Assembly: GCF_029543085.1 (NCBI RefSeq)
Contig: NZ_CP119967.1
Location: 3,994,501 to 4,058,500 of the forward strand
Source of the DNA: Pseudomonas sp. A34-9
GTDB taxonomy: Bacteria > Pseudomonadota > Gammaproteobacteria > Pseudomonadales > Pseudomonadaceae
Reading direction: 5' to 3'
Length of the DNA: 64,000 nucleotides
Shown here: positions 45,667-53,976 of the stretch, piece after piece
Layout of the letters: each line of letters begins with the position of its first letter
Position numbering within the stretch: position 1 is the first letter of the stretch
Made by a program: the position numbers and the translations under genes
The notes under the pieces: generated by a model
Told to the model about the DNA's origin: nothing
Databases searched by the model: none
What the model saw: only the letters and a program-made list of their open reading frames with translations

Positions 45667-46570
45667 TCGTAGGCGGCTGGACCTTCATTTCCACCACCAG
45701 CCGCTCCAGTTCCAGTGCCGCCGGGGTCAACGTGCGACCCCGGCGCTTGATGATGCCGACACTGCGCATCACTTGCGGATCGGTCAGCGGCACCCGCGTC
45801 AGGATCGGATGGTCCGGCCCGGGCATCGCCATCAGCGGCACCGCCGCCACCCCCAATCCCGCCTCCACCAGACCAATCATCGTCGTCACATGTCGGGTTT
45901 CGCAGATGCTCGGACGCTGCGGCACTACGCTGCTCAAGGCCTGATCGAGCAGAAAGCGGTTGCCGGAGGTCTTGTCGAGCGAGATGTAATCCTGCCGGTA
46001 AAACTCGTCCCAGCTCACGCTGCTGCGCCCGGCCAACGGATGATCGCGGCGGCAAGCGACGACGTAGCACTCCTGCACAAGCGGTTCGAACTCGACTTTG
46101 GCATCCTGCGTGCCGAGAAAACTCAAGCCAAAATCCGCCTCGCCATTGACCACCGCACTCAAGACATCGTGAGCGCTGGAGTCCAGCACTTTGACTTTGA
46201 TCCGTGGAAATTGCTGGTGATAGCGCGCGACTACGCGGGGCATGAAGTAGTACGCCGCCGAAGGCACACAGGCGACGGTGACATGGCCCAGACGCGTCGA
46301 AGCGACTTCGCTGATGCCCAGCAACGCCACGTCCAGATCATCGAGCAAACGCTCGACACTGGGCATGAAACCGCGCCCGGCCTGGGTCAGGCTGACCTTG
46401 CGTGTGGTGCGTTCAAAGAGTTTTACGCCGAGGGCGTCTTCGAGCTTTTCGATGCGCCGGCTCAACGCCGGTTGCGACAGGCGCACGGTGTCGGCGGCCT
46501 TGCGAAAACTGCCCTGCTCGACCACCGCGCGGAAGGCTTGCAGGTCGTTGAGGTCGAAGTTGATGGCCAT
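45656..46570 (-). CDS. LysR-family regulator of the tricarboxylate genes
   Basis: A 304-residue LysR protein: helix-turn-helix in SFRKAADTVRLSQPALSRRI, dimer linker (about 60-90) and effector domain with SFLGTQDAKVEFEPLV. It is convergent with the symporter and aconitate-isomerase-like genes and is the nearest regulator, so control of tricarboxylate uptake is likely. The convergent orientation means its binding site would be near 43.4-43.6 kb. Confidence 0.83.
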   Translation of the reverse strand: MAINFDLNDLQAFRAVVEQGSFRKAADTVRLSQPALSRRIEKLEDALGVKLFERTTRKVSLTQAGRGFMPSVERLLDDLDVALLGISEVASTRLGHVTVACVPSAAYYFMPRVVARYHQQFPRIKVKVLDSSAHDVLSAVVNGEADFGLSFLGTQDAKVEFEPLVQECYVVACRRDHPLAGRSSVSWDEFYRQDYISLDKTSGNRFLLDQALSSVVPQRPSICETRHVTTMIGLVEAGLGVAAVPLMAMPGPDHPILTRVPLTDPQVMRSVGIIKRRGRTLTPAALELERLVVEMKVQPPTISA

Positions 46571-46637
46571 GGCGGGACTCGGGAGATTGATACGCTGAGG
46601 TTATGAATGTAACCAATTGATGCAACTTATTACAGAG

Positions 46638-46873
46638 CACATGAAGAGCCCCTATAGGAGCTGCCGCAGGCTGCGATCTTTTGATCTTGAATCCTTGCAG
46701 GCAAAAGCAAGATCAACAGATCGCAGCCTCGTTGCACTCGACAGCTCCTACAGACCACATGAATAGCCCCCTGTAGGAGCTGCCGCAGGCTGCGATCTTT
46801 TGATCTTGAATCCCTGCAGGCAAAAGCAAGATCAACAGATCGCAGCCTCGTTGCACTCGACAGCTCCTACAGG
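46638..46873. repeat. Tandem duplication of a REP family A pair
   Basis: A 118-bp unit (46638-46755) holding one family-A inverted pair is followed at once by a second copy (46756-46873). The copies differ by few bases. Each contains CTGCCGCAGGCTGCGATC...GATCAACAGATCGCAGCC and a TCGTTGCACTCGA linker. It accounts for most of the 380-bp gap between the divergent LysR and kefB genes. Confidence 0.9.
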
Positions 46874-46950
46874 GGATCTTCGGTGGATGAAAAGTCGCTG
46901 TAGCCCTTATCCTTGTCACCCCCGCCGTACCGTTGTCAGGAGTAACCCCC

Positions 46951-48759
46951 ATGCCCCATGAAGGCAATCTGTTGCAAGCCGCCGTCGTCTTTCTGTTCGC
47001 GGCCGTGCTCACCGTGCCTTTGGCCAAACGCCTGCAACTGGGCGCCGTGCTCGGTTATCTGTTTGCCGGGGTGATCATCGGCCCGTCGGTGCTGGGCCTG
47101 ATCGGCAATCCGCAAAGCGTCGCGCATATTTCCGAACTGGGCGTGGTATTGCTGCTGTTCATCATTGGCCTTGAGCTGTCGCCGCGACGCTTGTGGGTGA
47201 TGCGCAAATCGGTGTTCGGCGTCGGTCTGGCGCAAGTGCTGCTGACAGCTTCGGTGATCGGCGTGCTGGCGTTGTCGGTGTTTGGCCAACCGCTGAACAG
47301 TGCGATTGTGCTGGGCCTCGGTCTGGCGCTCTCATCCACGGCATTCGGTCTGCAAAGTCTGGCCGAGCGCAAGGAACTGACCAGCCCCCATGGGCGTCTG
47401 GCGTTTGCGATTTTGCTGTTCCAGGACATCGCGGCGATCCCGTTGATTGCGCTGGTGCCGATGCTCGCCGGCGGTGCTCATGACACCAGCAACGCCGAGA
47501 GTCTGAATCATGCACTGCAAGTGCTCGGCGGTATCGCCGTGGTCGTGGTCGGCGGGCGCTATCTGCTGCGTCCGGTGTTCCGCGTGGTGGCAAAAACCGG
47601 TTTGCCGGAAGTGTCGACGGCCACAGCGTTGCTGGTGGTGATCGGCACGGCGTGGTTGATGGATCTGGTCGGTGTGTCGATGGCGCTGGGGGCGTTTCTC
47701 GCCGGTTTGCTGTTGGCGGATTCGGAATATCGCCATGAACTGGAAGCGCAGATCGAGCCGTTCAAGGGCTTGTTGCTCGGGTTGTTTTTTATCAGTGTCG
47801 GCATGGGTGCCAACCTCAGCTTGCTGCTGAGTGCGCCGATCACCGTGTTAGGGCTGACGCTGCTGTTGATCGCTCTGAAATTGCCGCTGTTGTTCGTCGT
47901 CGGGCGTCTGGCCGGTGGCTTGACCAAGGTCAGTGCGATTCGCCTTGGCATCGTGTTGGCGGCCGGTGGTGAGTTCGCATTTGTAGTGTTCAAGATCGGT
48001 CGGGATCAGGGCCTGTTCGAACCACGCCTGTATGACTTGCTGGTGCTGACCATCACCCTGTCGATGGCGGTGACGCCGTTGTTGCTGTTGATCTGCGCGC
48101 GACTGGTCAGCCCGAAAGTGCAGCCGGTGGAAGTGCCGGAAAAATACCGCGAGATCGACACTGACACCCCGCGTGTGGTGATCGCCGGCATGGGCCGGAT
48201 GGGCCAGATCGTGGCGCGGATTCTGCGTGCGCAGAACATCAAGTTCGTCGCGCTGGACACCTCGGTGGAGACCATTGAACTGTCGCGCAGCTTTGGCGGC
48301 GTGCCGGTGTTCTACGGCGACCCGATGCGCCCGGAAATCCTTAACGCGGCCAAGGTCGGCGAGGCAGAATATTTCGTCATCGCCACGGACGATCCGGAGA
48401 CCAACATCAAGACCGCCGAAGTGGTGCGCAAGCTGTATCCGCACATGAAAATCATCGCCCGGGCGCGTAACCGTCAGCACGTACACCGGTTGGTCGATGT
48501 TGGCGCGGAGGCGATTCGTGAGACCTATTATTCGAGTCTGGAAATGAGCCGGCGCACCTTGGTGGGACTTGGTTTGACTCAGGCCCAGGCCGATGCGCGG
48601 ATCAAGCGCTTCAAGCACCACGACGAGCAGGTGCTGGAGGCGCAACACGCAGTTTACGACGACGCCGCCAAAGTCCTGCAAACCGCCCAGGAAGCCCGGG
48701 CGGAGCTGGCGCGGTTGTTTGAATCCGATCAACTGGAAGAAGAATCGCGCAAATCCTGA
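46951..48759 (+). CDS. KefB/KefC-type glutathione-regulated K+ efflux protein
   Basis: A 602-residue CPA2 transporter. About 12 membrane helices with SELGVVLLLFIIGLELSP and LFFISVGMGANL precede a cytoplasmic RCK/TrkA-N domain (about 405-520) with a dinucleotide motif IAGMGRMGQIVARIL. Length agrees with KefB and KefC (about 601-620 residues). It exports K+ in exchange for H+ to protect against electrophiles when released by glutathione adducts. No kefF/kefG ancillary gene is adjacent. ATG 46951 is preferred over an in-frame start 18 bp upstream. Confidence 0.88.
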   Translation: MPHEGNLLQAAVVFLFAAVLTVPLAKRLQLGAVLGYLFAGVIIGPSVLGLIGNPQSVAHISELGVVLLLFIIGLELSPRRLWVMRKSVFGVGLAQVLLTASVIGVLALSVFGQPLNSAIVLGLGLALSSTAFGLQSLAERKELTSPHGRLAFAILLFQDIAAIPLIALVPMLAGGAHDTSNAESLNHALQVLGGIAVVVVGGRYLLRPVFRVVAKTGLPEVSTATALLVVIGTAWLMDLVGVSMALGAFLAGLLLADSEYRHELEAQIEPFKGLLLGLFFISVGMGANLSLLLSAPITVLGLTLLLIALKLPLLFVVGRLAGGLTKVSAIRLGIVLAAGGEFAFVVFKIGRDQGLFEPRLYDLLVLTITLSMAVTPLLLLICARLVSPKVQPVEVPEKYREIDTDTPRVVIAGMGRMGQIVARILRAQNIKFVALDTSVETIELSRSFGGVPVFYGDPMRPEILNAAKVGEAEYFVIATDDPETNIKTAEVVRKLYPHMKIIARARNRQHVHRLVDVGAEAIRETYYSSLEMSRRTLVGLGLTQAQADARIKRFKHHDEQVLEAQHAVYDDAAKVLQTAQEARAELARLFESDQLEEESRKS

Positions 48760-48778
48760 GCCCTGCCCAGAACCCCAT

Positions 48779-48867
48779 GTGGGAGCGAGCCTGCTCGCGA
48801 AAGCGGTGTGTCAGTCAACTTATTCGTTACTGACAGATTGCCTTCGCGAGCAGGCTCGCTCCCACAG
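48779..48867. repeat. REP family B inverted pair
   Basis: GTGGGAGCGAGCCTGCTCGC and its reverse complement with about 45 bp between, located between the convergent kefB-like and hcnC genes. Confidence 0.9.
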
Positions 48868-48877
48868 GGGATCTGTG

Positions 48878-50137
48878 TCAGGCCGGCTCTAGCGTGCGCT
48901 CCTGTTTGACCGGGGCTGTTTCAAACCGGTCCGCCAGAAACGGCGTGATGTCCAACGGCAGCGGTTCATCGTTGACCAGTTTGTCCAGCAACACGCCAGT
49001 AATCGCCGAGGTCAGAATCCCGGTACGGAAGTGGCCGCAGGCATTCAAATACCCTTCCACCCCACGCATCGGCCCAAGAATCGGCAACTCGTCCGGCGAA
49101 CCCGGACGCAAACCTGCCCACGTACGTTTGAGATTCACATCCTTGAGTTCCGGCAGGCAACGCACCGCGCCCTGCACCAGCCCGGCGATTTCCGGGTAGG
49201 TGGTGGTGACGTCGAAGCCTTTGTCTTCGGTCGTGCTGCCGATCAGGATCTCGCCGTTGTCCTTCTGCGCCACGTAGCAGTCGCTGGTGGTCAGGCAGCC
49301 GTTGAGGATTTTCGGCATACGCTCGGTGAGCAGAATCTGGCCTTTGACCGGTTTCACCGGGATGCGAATTCCCGTCGCCCATTCGCTCAAATCCGCCGCC
49401 CAGGCACCACCGGCGTTGATCAGCGTCTTGCAGTGGAACACGCCCTCTTCGGCCGTCTGCACACCGGTGACGCGGCTGCCGTGATGCAACACGCCGGTGA
49501 CGTTGGTATTGACGAAGATGTCGACGCCGTTCTGCCGCGCGCCTTCCATGTAGGCATCGGCGAGGCGGAACGGGCTGACCTGATGGTCGCAGAGAAACTC
49601 CAGCGCCCCGCGTGCTTCGTGGCTGACGCTCGGTTCAGACTCGCGCAACGCAGCCTGATCGAGCCAGCGCACCTGCTCGGCCAGGTGTGGAATGCAGCCG
49701 ACGATGTGCTCGGCGTAGAGCCGGTCTTCGTCGTCGTAAATGACGAATTTCAACCCGGTTTTTTCGAACTTGAAATCCATGCCGTGATTGTCTTTCAGTT
49801 CACGGTGCAGCGCCGGGTACAACGCGTTGGACTGCAAGGCAAAATCGAAAAACGACTCCGGCAGAATGTGCGGCGTGCTCGCGTCCACGGCCACCGCCGC
49901 GCCCTGGGTTTCGCGCTTGCGGTTGGCCGACATCATGCGGAAGAAAATCACCCCGCAGCCGAGGCCGACCGACTCGCCGATCGCCCACAAACCACCGGCC
50001 GAAGCCCGGGTCGCGTTGCCGGGGCGTTTGGCATCGATGACCGCCACCTTGAGATTTTTGCGCTTGGACAGTTGATAGGCGCAGGACGCGCCGATCACCC
50101 CGCCGCCGGCAATGATCACGTCATAGAACTTAGTCAT
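48878..50137 (-). CDS. hcnC: Hydrogen cyanide synthase subunit HcnC
   Basis: A 419-residue FAD oxidoreductase of the glycine/D-amino-acid oxidase group, with FAD motif IIAGGGVIGASCAYQLS. It agrees along its length with HcnC as I recall it (IGESVGLGCGVIFFRMMSA, FLCDHQVSPFRLADAY, NGEILIGSTTEDKGFDVTTT). It is the last gene of hcnABC and its start overlaps hcnB by 8 bp. With HcnA and HcnB it oxidises glycine to HCN and CO2 at the membrane, passing electrons to the respiratory chain. Confidence 0.92.
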   Translation of the reverse strand: MTKFYDVIIAGGGVIGASCAYQLSKRKNLKVAVIDAKRPGNATRASAGGLWAIGESVGLGCGVIFFRMMSANRKRETQGAAVAVDASTPHILPESFFDFALQSNALYPALHRELKDNHGMDFKFEKTGLKFVIYDDEDRLYAEHIVGCIPHLAEQVRWLDQAALRESEPSVSHEARGALEFLCDHQVSPFRLADAYMEGARQNGVDIFVNTNVTGVLHHGSRVTGVQTAEEGVFHCKTLINAGGAWAADLSEWATGIRIPVKPVKGQILLTERMPKILNGCLTTSDCYVAQKDNGEILIGSTTEDKGFDVTTTYPEIAGLVQGAVRCLPELKDVNLKRTWAGLRPGSPDELPILGPMRGVEGYLNACGHFRTGILTSAITGVLLDKLVNDEPLPLDITPFLADRFETAPVKQERTLEPA

Positions 50138-51539
50138 GGGCAGTGGCCTCCGTGCCGACGGACTGGAACGCAGAAAAAGGAATCGGATCGATCGGGAATC
50201 GCGGGCGCAGCCAACCGACGTCCTTGCGCCCGGTCGCCTGACGCAAGCGATCGCTGCAGTAGCCGACGCACATGCGCCCCTGGCAATCGCCCATGCTCAC
50301 GCGGGTACGCATTTTCAGGCTGGCGATGTCTTGCACGCCCTGCTCCAGCGCCAGGTCGATGTCGGCGCGGGTCGCGTGTTCGCAGCGGCAGATCACCGTG
50401 TCGGCGGCAGGCAGTGCGGTCTGACCCACGCCGCGTTCGGTGTAGCGGTCGACGGCGGCACGGAAGCGCACGATGGCTTTGAGTTTGCTCAAGTAGCGGT
50501 CGCGACGCACGCGGGCCAAATCCTCTTCGAGGACACCGCGTTGCAACAGAATCGAGGTTGCGGCGATCTTGCCGGCAAGCATCGCCGCTTCACCGCCGCG
50601 AATCCCGCCCATGTCGCCGGCCAGATGCACGTGAGGTTCGTTGCTTTGCTGCAAGACGTTCGAGTTGGCACGCAGATAACCGTCGTCGCTGAAGCCATGA
50701 TCCAGGCCCATCTGCTGACTCAGTTGGGTGCGCGGAATAAAGCCGTAACCGACGGCGAGGGTCTTGGCTTCGAAGCGCTCGACGCGGCTAAGGTCCGGCT
50801 CCCACGTGGCCGAGTACGGCGCGACGCTGACGCTTTTCAGCTCGCCCTCGCCGTGTGCTTCAACCACGCCCCAACCGTAGTTCATCGCAATGCCGTGCAG
50901 TTTCAGGTAGGCGAGCATGCTCAAACCGTCGAGGAACAGCTGCGGCTTGTTCAGCAGCGCCAGACTTTCGCGGGCAATCTTGCCGAACGCACAGGCTTCA
51001 TACACGCCCGCGACGCTGACGCCCGCAGCGTGCAACTGCGTCGCCACCAGCGGCAGCAACGGCCCGGTGCCGGCGATGATCACCGGCCCCTGCGGCTTGA
51101 CCACGCCACTTTTGATTTGCAGTTGCAGACCGCCGAGCATGATCACCCCCGGCAAGGTCCAGCCGGGAAACGGCACGCTGCGCTCATGGCAACCGGCAGC
51201 CAAGAGCAATTGCGGATACTCGATCTCGTGCAGTTGCTCGTCGCCATCAAGCACGACCAGCGCGCGGGTGCCTTCGGCACCGACCACGCGATGGTTGAGG
51301 CGCACGTCGACCAGCCCGGATTGCTCCTGAAAATCGCCGTGCAGTTTGCCCAGTGCCTCGGAGTAGCGCGGGCCGAGATAATCCAGCTGCACGCCATCAC
51401 GCAACGGCCCGCGATAGACCACCCCGCCGAGCCGTGAAGCTTCTTCGAGCAAGGTGCAGCGCACGCCGTGGCGCGCCAGTTCGATGGCCGCTGCCATCCC
51501 CGCCGGGCCACCGCCGACGATTACCGGTTGCAGGCTCAT
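50130..51539 (-). CDS. hcnB: Hydrogen cyanide synthase subunit HcnB
   Basis: A 469-residue FAD/NAD-type flavoprotein with N-terminal PVIVGGGPAGMAAAIELA, a central SGVVKPQGPVIIAGTGPLLPL region and a C-terminal cysteine-rich BFD-like Fe-S segment (VICRCEHATRADIDLALEQG to CVGYCSDRLR). It matches HcnB in length and motifs. It overlaps hcnA by 4 bp (ATGA) and hcnC by 8 bp. Opine-oxidase subunits are relatives, but the HcnA partner fixes the identity. Confidence 0.92.
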   Translation of the reverse strand: MSLQPVIVGGGPAGMAAAIELARHGVRCTLLEEASRLGGVVYRGPLRDGVQLDYLGPRYSEALGKLHGDFQEQSGLVDVRLNHRVVGAEGTRALVVLDGDEQLHEIEYPQLLLAAGCHERSVPFPGWTLPGVIMLGGLQLQIKSGVVKPQGPVIIAGTGPLLPLVATQLHAAGVSVAGVYEACAFGKIARESLALLNKPQLFLDGLSMLAYLKLHGIAMNYGWGVVEAHGEGELKSVSVAPYSATWEPDLSRVERFEAKTLAVGYGFIPRTQLSQQMGLDHGFSDDGYLRANSNVLQQSNEPHVHLAGDMGGIRGGEAAMLAGKIAATSILLQRGVLEEDLARVRRDRYLSKLKAIVRFRAAVDRYTERGVGQTALPAADTVICRCEHATRADIDLALEQGVQDIASLKMRTRVSMGDCQGRMCVGYCSDRLRQATGRKDVGWLRPRFPIDPIPFSAFQSVGTEATAHD

Positions 51540-51850
51540 ACGACCTCCTGCGCGGTGATGCGGTTGACCTGGGTTTCGATGCGCATGCCGTCACGCACCA
51601 CGGTCTGACAGGCGCGGCGCTTGTGCCGGCCGTTGATTTTCACCAGGCAGCACTGGCACACGCCCATGCCGCAATAGGCGCCGCTGATCTGGTCATGATC
51701 GTTGCGGGCAATCTGGCGAACGCCGAGGGACTGGATAACGCTGAGGACGGTTTCGCCGATAGCGGCGGTGACCGCTTGGCCGTTGATGTGGACGGTCATA
51801 TCCGCCTGCGCCAACGGCTGGATATCGAAGGTTCTTTCTTGGCAGTGCAT
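51536..51850 (-). CDS. hcnA: Hydrogen cyanide synthase 2Fe-2S subunit HcnA
   Basis: A 104-residue ferredoxin-like subunit with Cys60, 65, 67/68 and 81 (CGMGVCQCCLVKING, RRACQT). Length and N-terminus (MHCQERTFDIQPLAQADM) match HcnA of other pseudomonads, so ATG 51850 is chosen over the in-frame upstream ATG 51862, which is itself part of the Rsm hairpin. First gene of hcnABC. Translation is expected to be blocked by RsmA/RsmE and relieved by GacA-controlled small RNAs. Confidence 0.92.
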   Translation of the reverse strand: MHCQERTFDIQPLAQADMTVHINGQAVTAAIGETVLSVIQSLGVRQIARNDHDQISGAYCGMGVCQCCLVKINGRHKRRACQTVVRDGMRIETQVNRITAQEVV

Positions 51851-51857
51851 TGCGATG

Positions 51858-51869
51858 TTCATCCGTGAA
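51858..51869 (-). promoter_or_regulatory. RsmA/RsmE-binding hairpin in the hcnA leader
   Basis: On the minus strand the sequence TTCACGGATGAA forms a TTCA/TGAA stem with CGGA in the loop, the exact type of GGA-in-loop site (core CACGGATG) known for hcnA of P. protegens. It ends 7 bp before the hcnA start codon, so bound Rsm protein would cover the ribosome site. A second GGA (AAGGAGC, about 51891-51897) lies upstream. Confidence 0.85.
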
Positions 51870-52051
51870 GGTTCGGTTGAGGTGGTGTCAGCTCCTTGCT
51901 GCACTACACCGTGTCGACGCGTTTATTGTGGCTGTGAGGGGCGTCGACGCGGGTACTCCGTCAGCGCAACAAGGTGCGCGTGAAGCACTGTAGTTCATAC
52001 CTCAGCAAAGGCCGGGATCATTTACGTTAGGCGATATCGCCGCACGAAATA

Positions 52052-52065
52052 TTGATCCAGGCCAG
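52052..52065 (-). promoter_or_regulatory. ANR-like box of the hcn promoter
   Basis: On the minus strand CTGGCCTGGATCAA keeps the ATCAA half and the TGGC part of the degenerate box TTGGC-N4-ATCAA that I recall from P. protegens hcnA; only the first base differs. ANR is the oxygen-sensing FNR homologue that switches on hcn at low oxygen. If spacing is standard, transcription would start near 52015-52020, giving a leader of about 165 nt that includes the Rsm hairpin. Confidence 0.7.
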
Positions 52066-52090
52066 TGAAAGCGGTTGGATTGTCCAACGA

Positions 52091-52630
52091 TCAGTTGGAA
52101 AAGACGAACTGCCCCTTGATCTTCTTCGCGCCAAAGAAACCCAGGTCAGGAAACAGCAGGTTCTTCAGCCAAGCGACGAAAAACACCATGGCCAGCGTGA
52201 TTGCCACGCCAATGACCGTGCCCGTCGGATCGTCGGCGTATTCCTTGAACATGCGCGGCACCTGGGTGATCGAGAGGAACACGTACACGGTGTAGGCCTG
52301 CGCTGCGTTGCGGTAAAAGCCCCAAGCAAACAGCAAAGGTACACCACCGGCAAACAGTCCCAGGCCGATGGCCCAACCGGTGCTGATCGTCAGCCCGAGA
52401 AAATAGCCCCCCACCAACCCGATCAACGCCTGAACATAGGTCAACCCGAGCAGAATCTTTATCTTGCCAGCGTGACGATCCAGCAGCGCCGGATCTGGCC
52501 GCGAACCGATCAGATACGCCAGCACCTTGTCCTTGACCGCACCACCGGACAGCGCCCGGAAAGTTTCGGTTTTCGAGCGACCGGCGTCGAGCATCTCGCC
52601 CACCTGACGTTTGATTTCCTTCTTGTTCAA
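52091..52630 (-). CDS. Membrane protein of unknown function (Yip1-like)
   Basis: A 179-residue protein with a basic N-terminal cytosolic part (MNKKEIKRQVGEMLDAGRSK) and four predicted membrane helices at about 60-160. The gene is upstream of the hcnABC promoter on the same strand. Its function is unknown and I know no name for this family. Confidence 0.7.
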   Translation of the reverse strand: MNKKEIKRQVGEMLDAGRSKTETFRALSGGAVKDKVLAYLIGSRPDPALLDRHAGKIKILLGLTYVQALIGLVGGYFLGLTISTGWAIGLGLFAGGVPLLFAWGFYRNAAQAYTVYVFLSITQVPRMFKEYADDPTGTVIGVAITLAMVFFVAWLKNLLFPDLGFFGAKKIKGQFVFSN

Positions 52631-52711
52631 CGTTCTTATCCCTGATCAGAGGTCAATCGAAATACAGCGCAGGCGCTGATTCTCGCCTTGTTGCCCGCCA
52701 GAAAGCAAAAA

Positions 52712-52739
52712 GCCGCTTCCACCCGAAGGTGGAAGCGGC
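52712..52739 (-). terminator. Rho-independent terminator of the small-protein operon
   Basis: A perfect 12-bp stem GCCGCTTCCACC/GGTGGAAGCGGC with CGAA loop. On the minus strand it is followed by TTTTTGC, so it ends transcripts coming from the 309-residue protein and the 24-residue protein. Confidence 0.9.
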
Positions 52740-52764
52740 CGAGGCATGAGCCCCAATAGAGCAA

Positions 52765-52839
52765 TCAGTGCACGAACAGGGCGATCAGGATGATGATCGG
52801 GATTGGCACGCCGAGGAAAAACAGCAGTAATGAGCGCAT
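52765..52839 (-). CDS. 24-residue hydrophobic microprotein
   Basis: The frame ATG to TGA encodes 24 residues: MRSLLLFFLGVPIP then IIILIALFVH, essentially one membrane helix with a PIP kink. An AAGGAGC ribosome site (about 52847-52853) lies 7-8 bp upstream of ATG 52839. It begins 15 bp after the stop of the membrane protein gene and is followed by a perfect terminator, so it is a real last gene of that transcript rather than chance. Function unknown. Confidence 0.72.
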   Translation of the reverse strand: MRSLLLFFLGVPIPIIILIALFVH

Positions 52840-52854
52840 GGTGATGCTCCTTGT

Positions 52855-53784
52855 TTAACGGACTGGAGTGGTCGTGGTGTAGGTGTCGACTTCAACGTAC
52901 TCGACGGCATCCCGACGACGACCGCCGTAGGTGGCCGCGAGGCTGGCGAAGAACGCACCGGCCAACAGCGAGATGAACATCCACAGCGAGGTCCAGGCAG
53001 CGACTTTCGCAGCGGTGTCGGCAGCTTGTTGCGCTTTCAGCTTGGCGTCGGCCAGGGCTTTCTGGGTGCGCGCATAGATCTCGTCAACGCGGCGCTCGGC
53101 ATCGGCCTGAGTCAGGTTGGTGCGTTGTGCGACCAGTTGCGCCAGGTAGGTACGGTCTTCGGCACTCAGCTGACCGTTGGCCAGGCTTTGCGCGAAAATC
53201 CGCGCCACGGCGCCATGGGCTGCGTCATCGCTGACGGAGGCCGGACGGTCATCGCGGAACAGGCTGTCGATGTAGTAACCGTACTGGTTGCTGTCGGTGT
53301 TGGCCGCTGCAGTACCGGCCGCCTGAGTCATGGCACTGGCTGCGCCGCCAGCGACACTGGCACCGGCCTGCACACCGCCACTGATGACGCTGCTGACCGA
53401 GCCGACCACCAGAACGGCGGTGACCAACGTCGCCACACACCAGGCAAGGAAGCCGTGCGCGGTGTCGCGGAAATACACTTCATCGCCGTGCATGTTCGCC
53501 CACTTCACCCGCAGACGACCGGCGATGTAGCCGCCCATGCCCGAGGCAATAATCTGCGTCGCTGCCAGCCAGACTATCGTTGAAATGCCCAGGCCCTTGG
53601 CGCTGACGCCCTCTCCGGCCCACGGTGAAACGGCAGAGAAACCCAAACCGAAGCCGAGCAGGACCAAAATCATCGACAGTGCAGCGGCAGCCGCGGCACC
53701 AGCGAAAATCGCGCCCCAGGACACGCCCGAAACGCTGCTCGACTCTTCAACGGAAGGGTAAAACCCATCAGAGGATCTATTCAT
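52855..53784 (-). CDS. Membrane protein with internal coiled-coil region, PhnA-like
   Basis: A 309-residue protein with an Ala-rich N-terminal membrane part (three to four helices, about 38-170), a soluble stretch with helical Gln/Ala-rich segment (about 225-280, RTQKALADAKLKAQQAADTA) and a final helix (about 280-297), ending TYTTTTPVR. It resembles 'PhnA-like' membrane proteins annotated in pseudomonads, with no known activity. ATG 53784 (MNRSSDGFYPS) is the natural start. Confidence 0.68.
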   Translation of the reverse strand: MNRSSDGFYPSVEESSSVSGVSWGAIFAGAAAAAALSMILVLLGFGLGFSAVSPWAGEGVSAKGLGISTIVWLAATQIIASGMGGYIAGRLRVKWANMHGDEVYFRDTAHGFLAWCVATLVTAVLVVGSVSSVISGGVQAGASVAGGAASAMTQAAGTAAANTDSNQYGYYIDSLFRDDRPASVSDDAAHGAVARIFAQSLANGQLSAEDRTYLAQLVAQRTNLTQADAERRVDEIYARTQKALADAKLKAQQAADTAAKVAAWTSLWMFISLLAGAFFASLAATYGGRRRDAVEYVEVDTYTTTTPVR

Positions 53785-53976
53785 TGTTGTTCTGCTCCAG
53801 GCATGAAAAATGGTGTTACAACTCGTCATCAGAGGAATTGCAGTGACCGTGCCAGTCGAACGAATTAAATAAATCCTTTAATTTCAATGATTTAGAAAGA
53901 ATGAACTTCCTCAGACCATGCAAATTGCAACAACAGCCGAATAACAGCGGGTTTTATGCATTGGCACAAATGCCAG

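Noticed and set aside
49031..50482. Plus-strand frame of 483 codons
   Set aside because: Antisense to hcnC and hcnB; no recognisable motif.
48878..51850. Opine oxidase or hydroxyproline dehydrogenase operon
   Set aside because: The three-subunit layout is shared, but the 104-residue subunit and the leader hairpin fit HcnA specifically.
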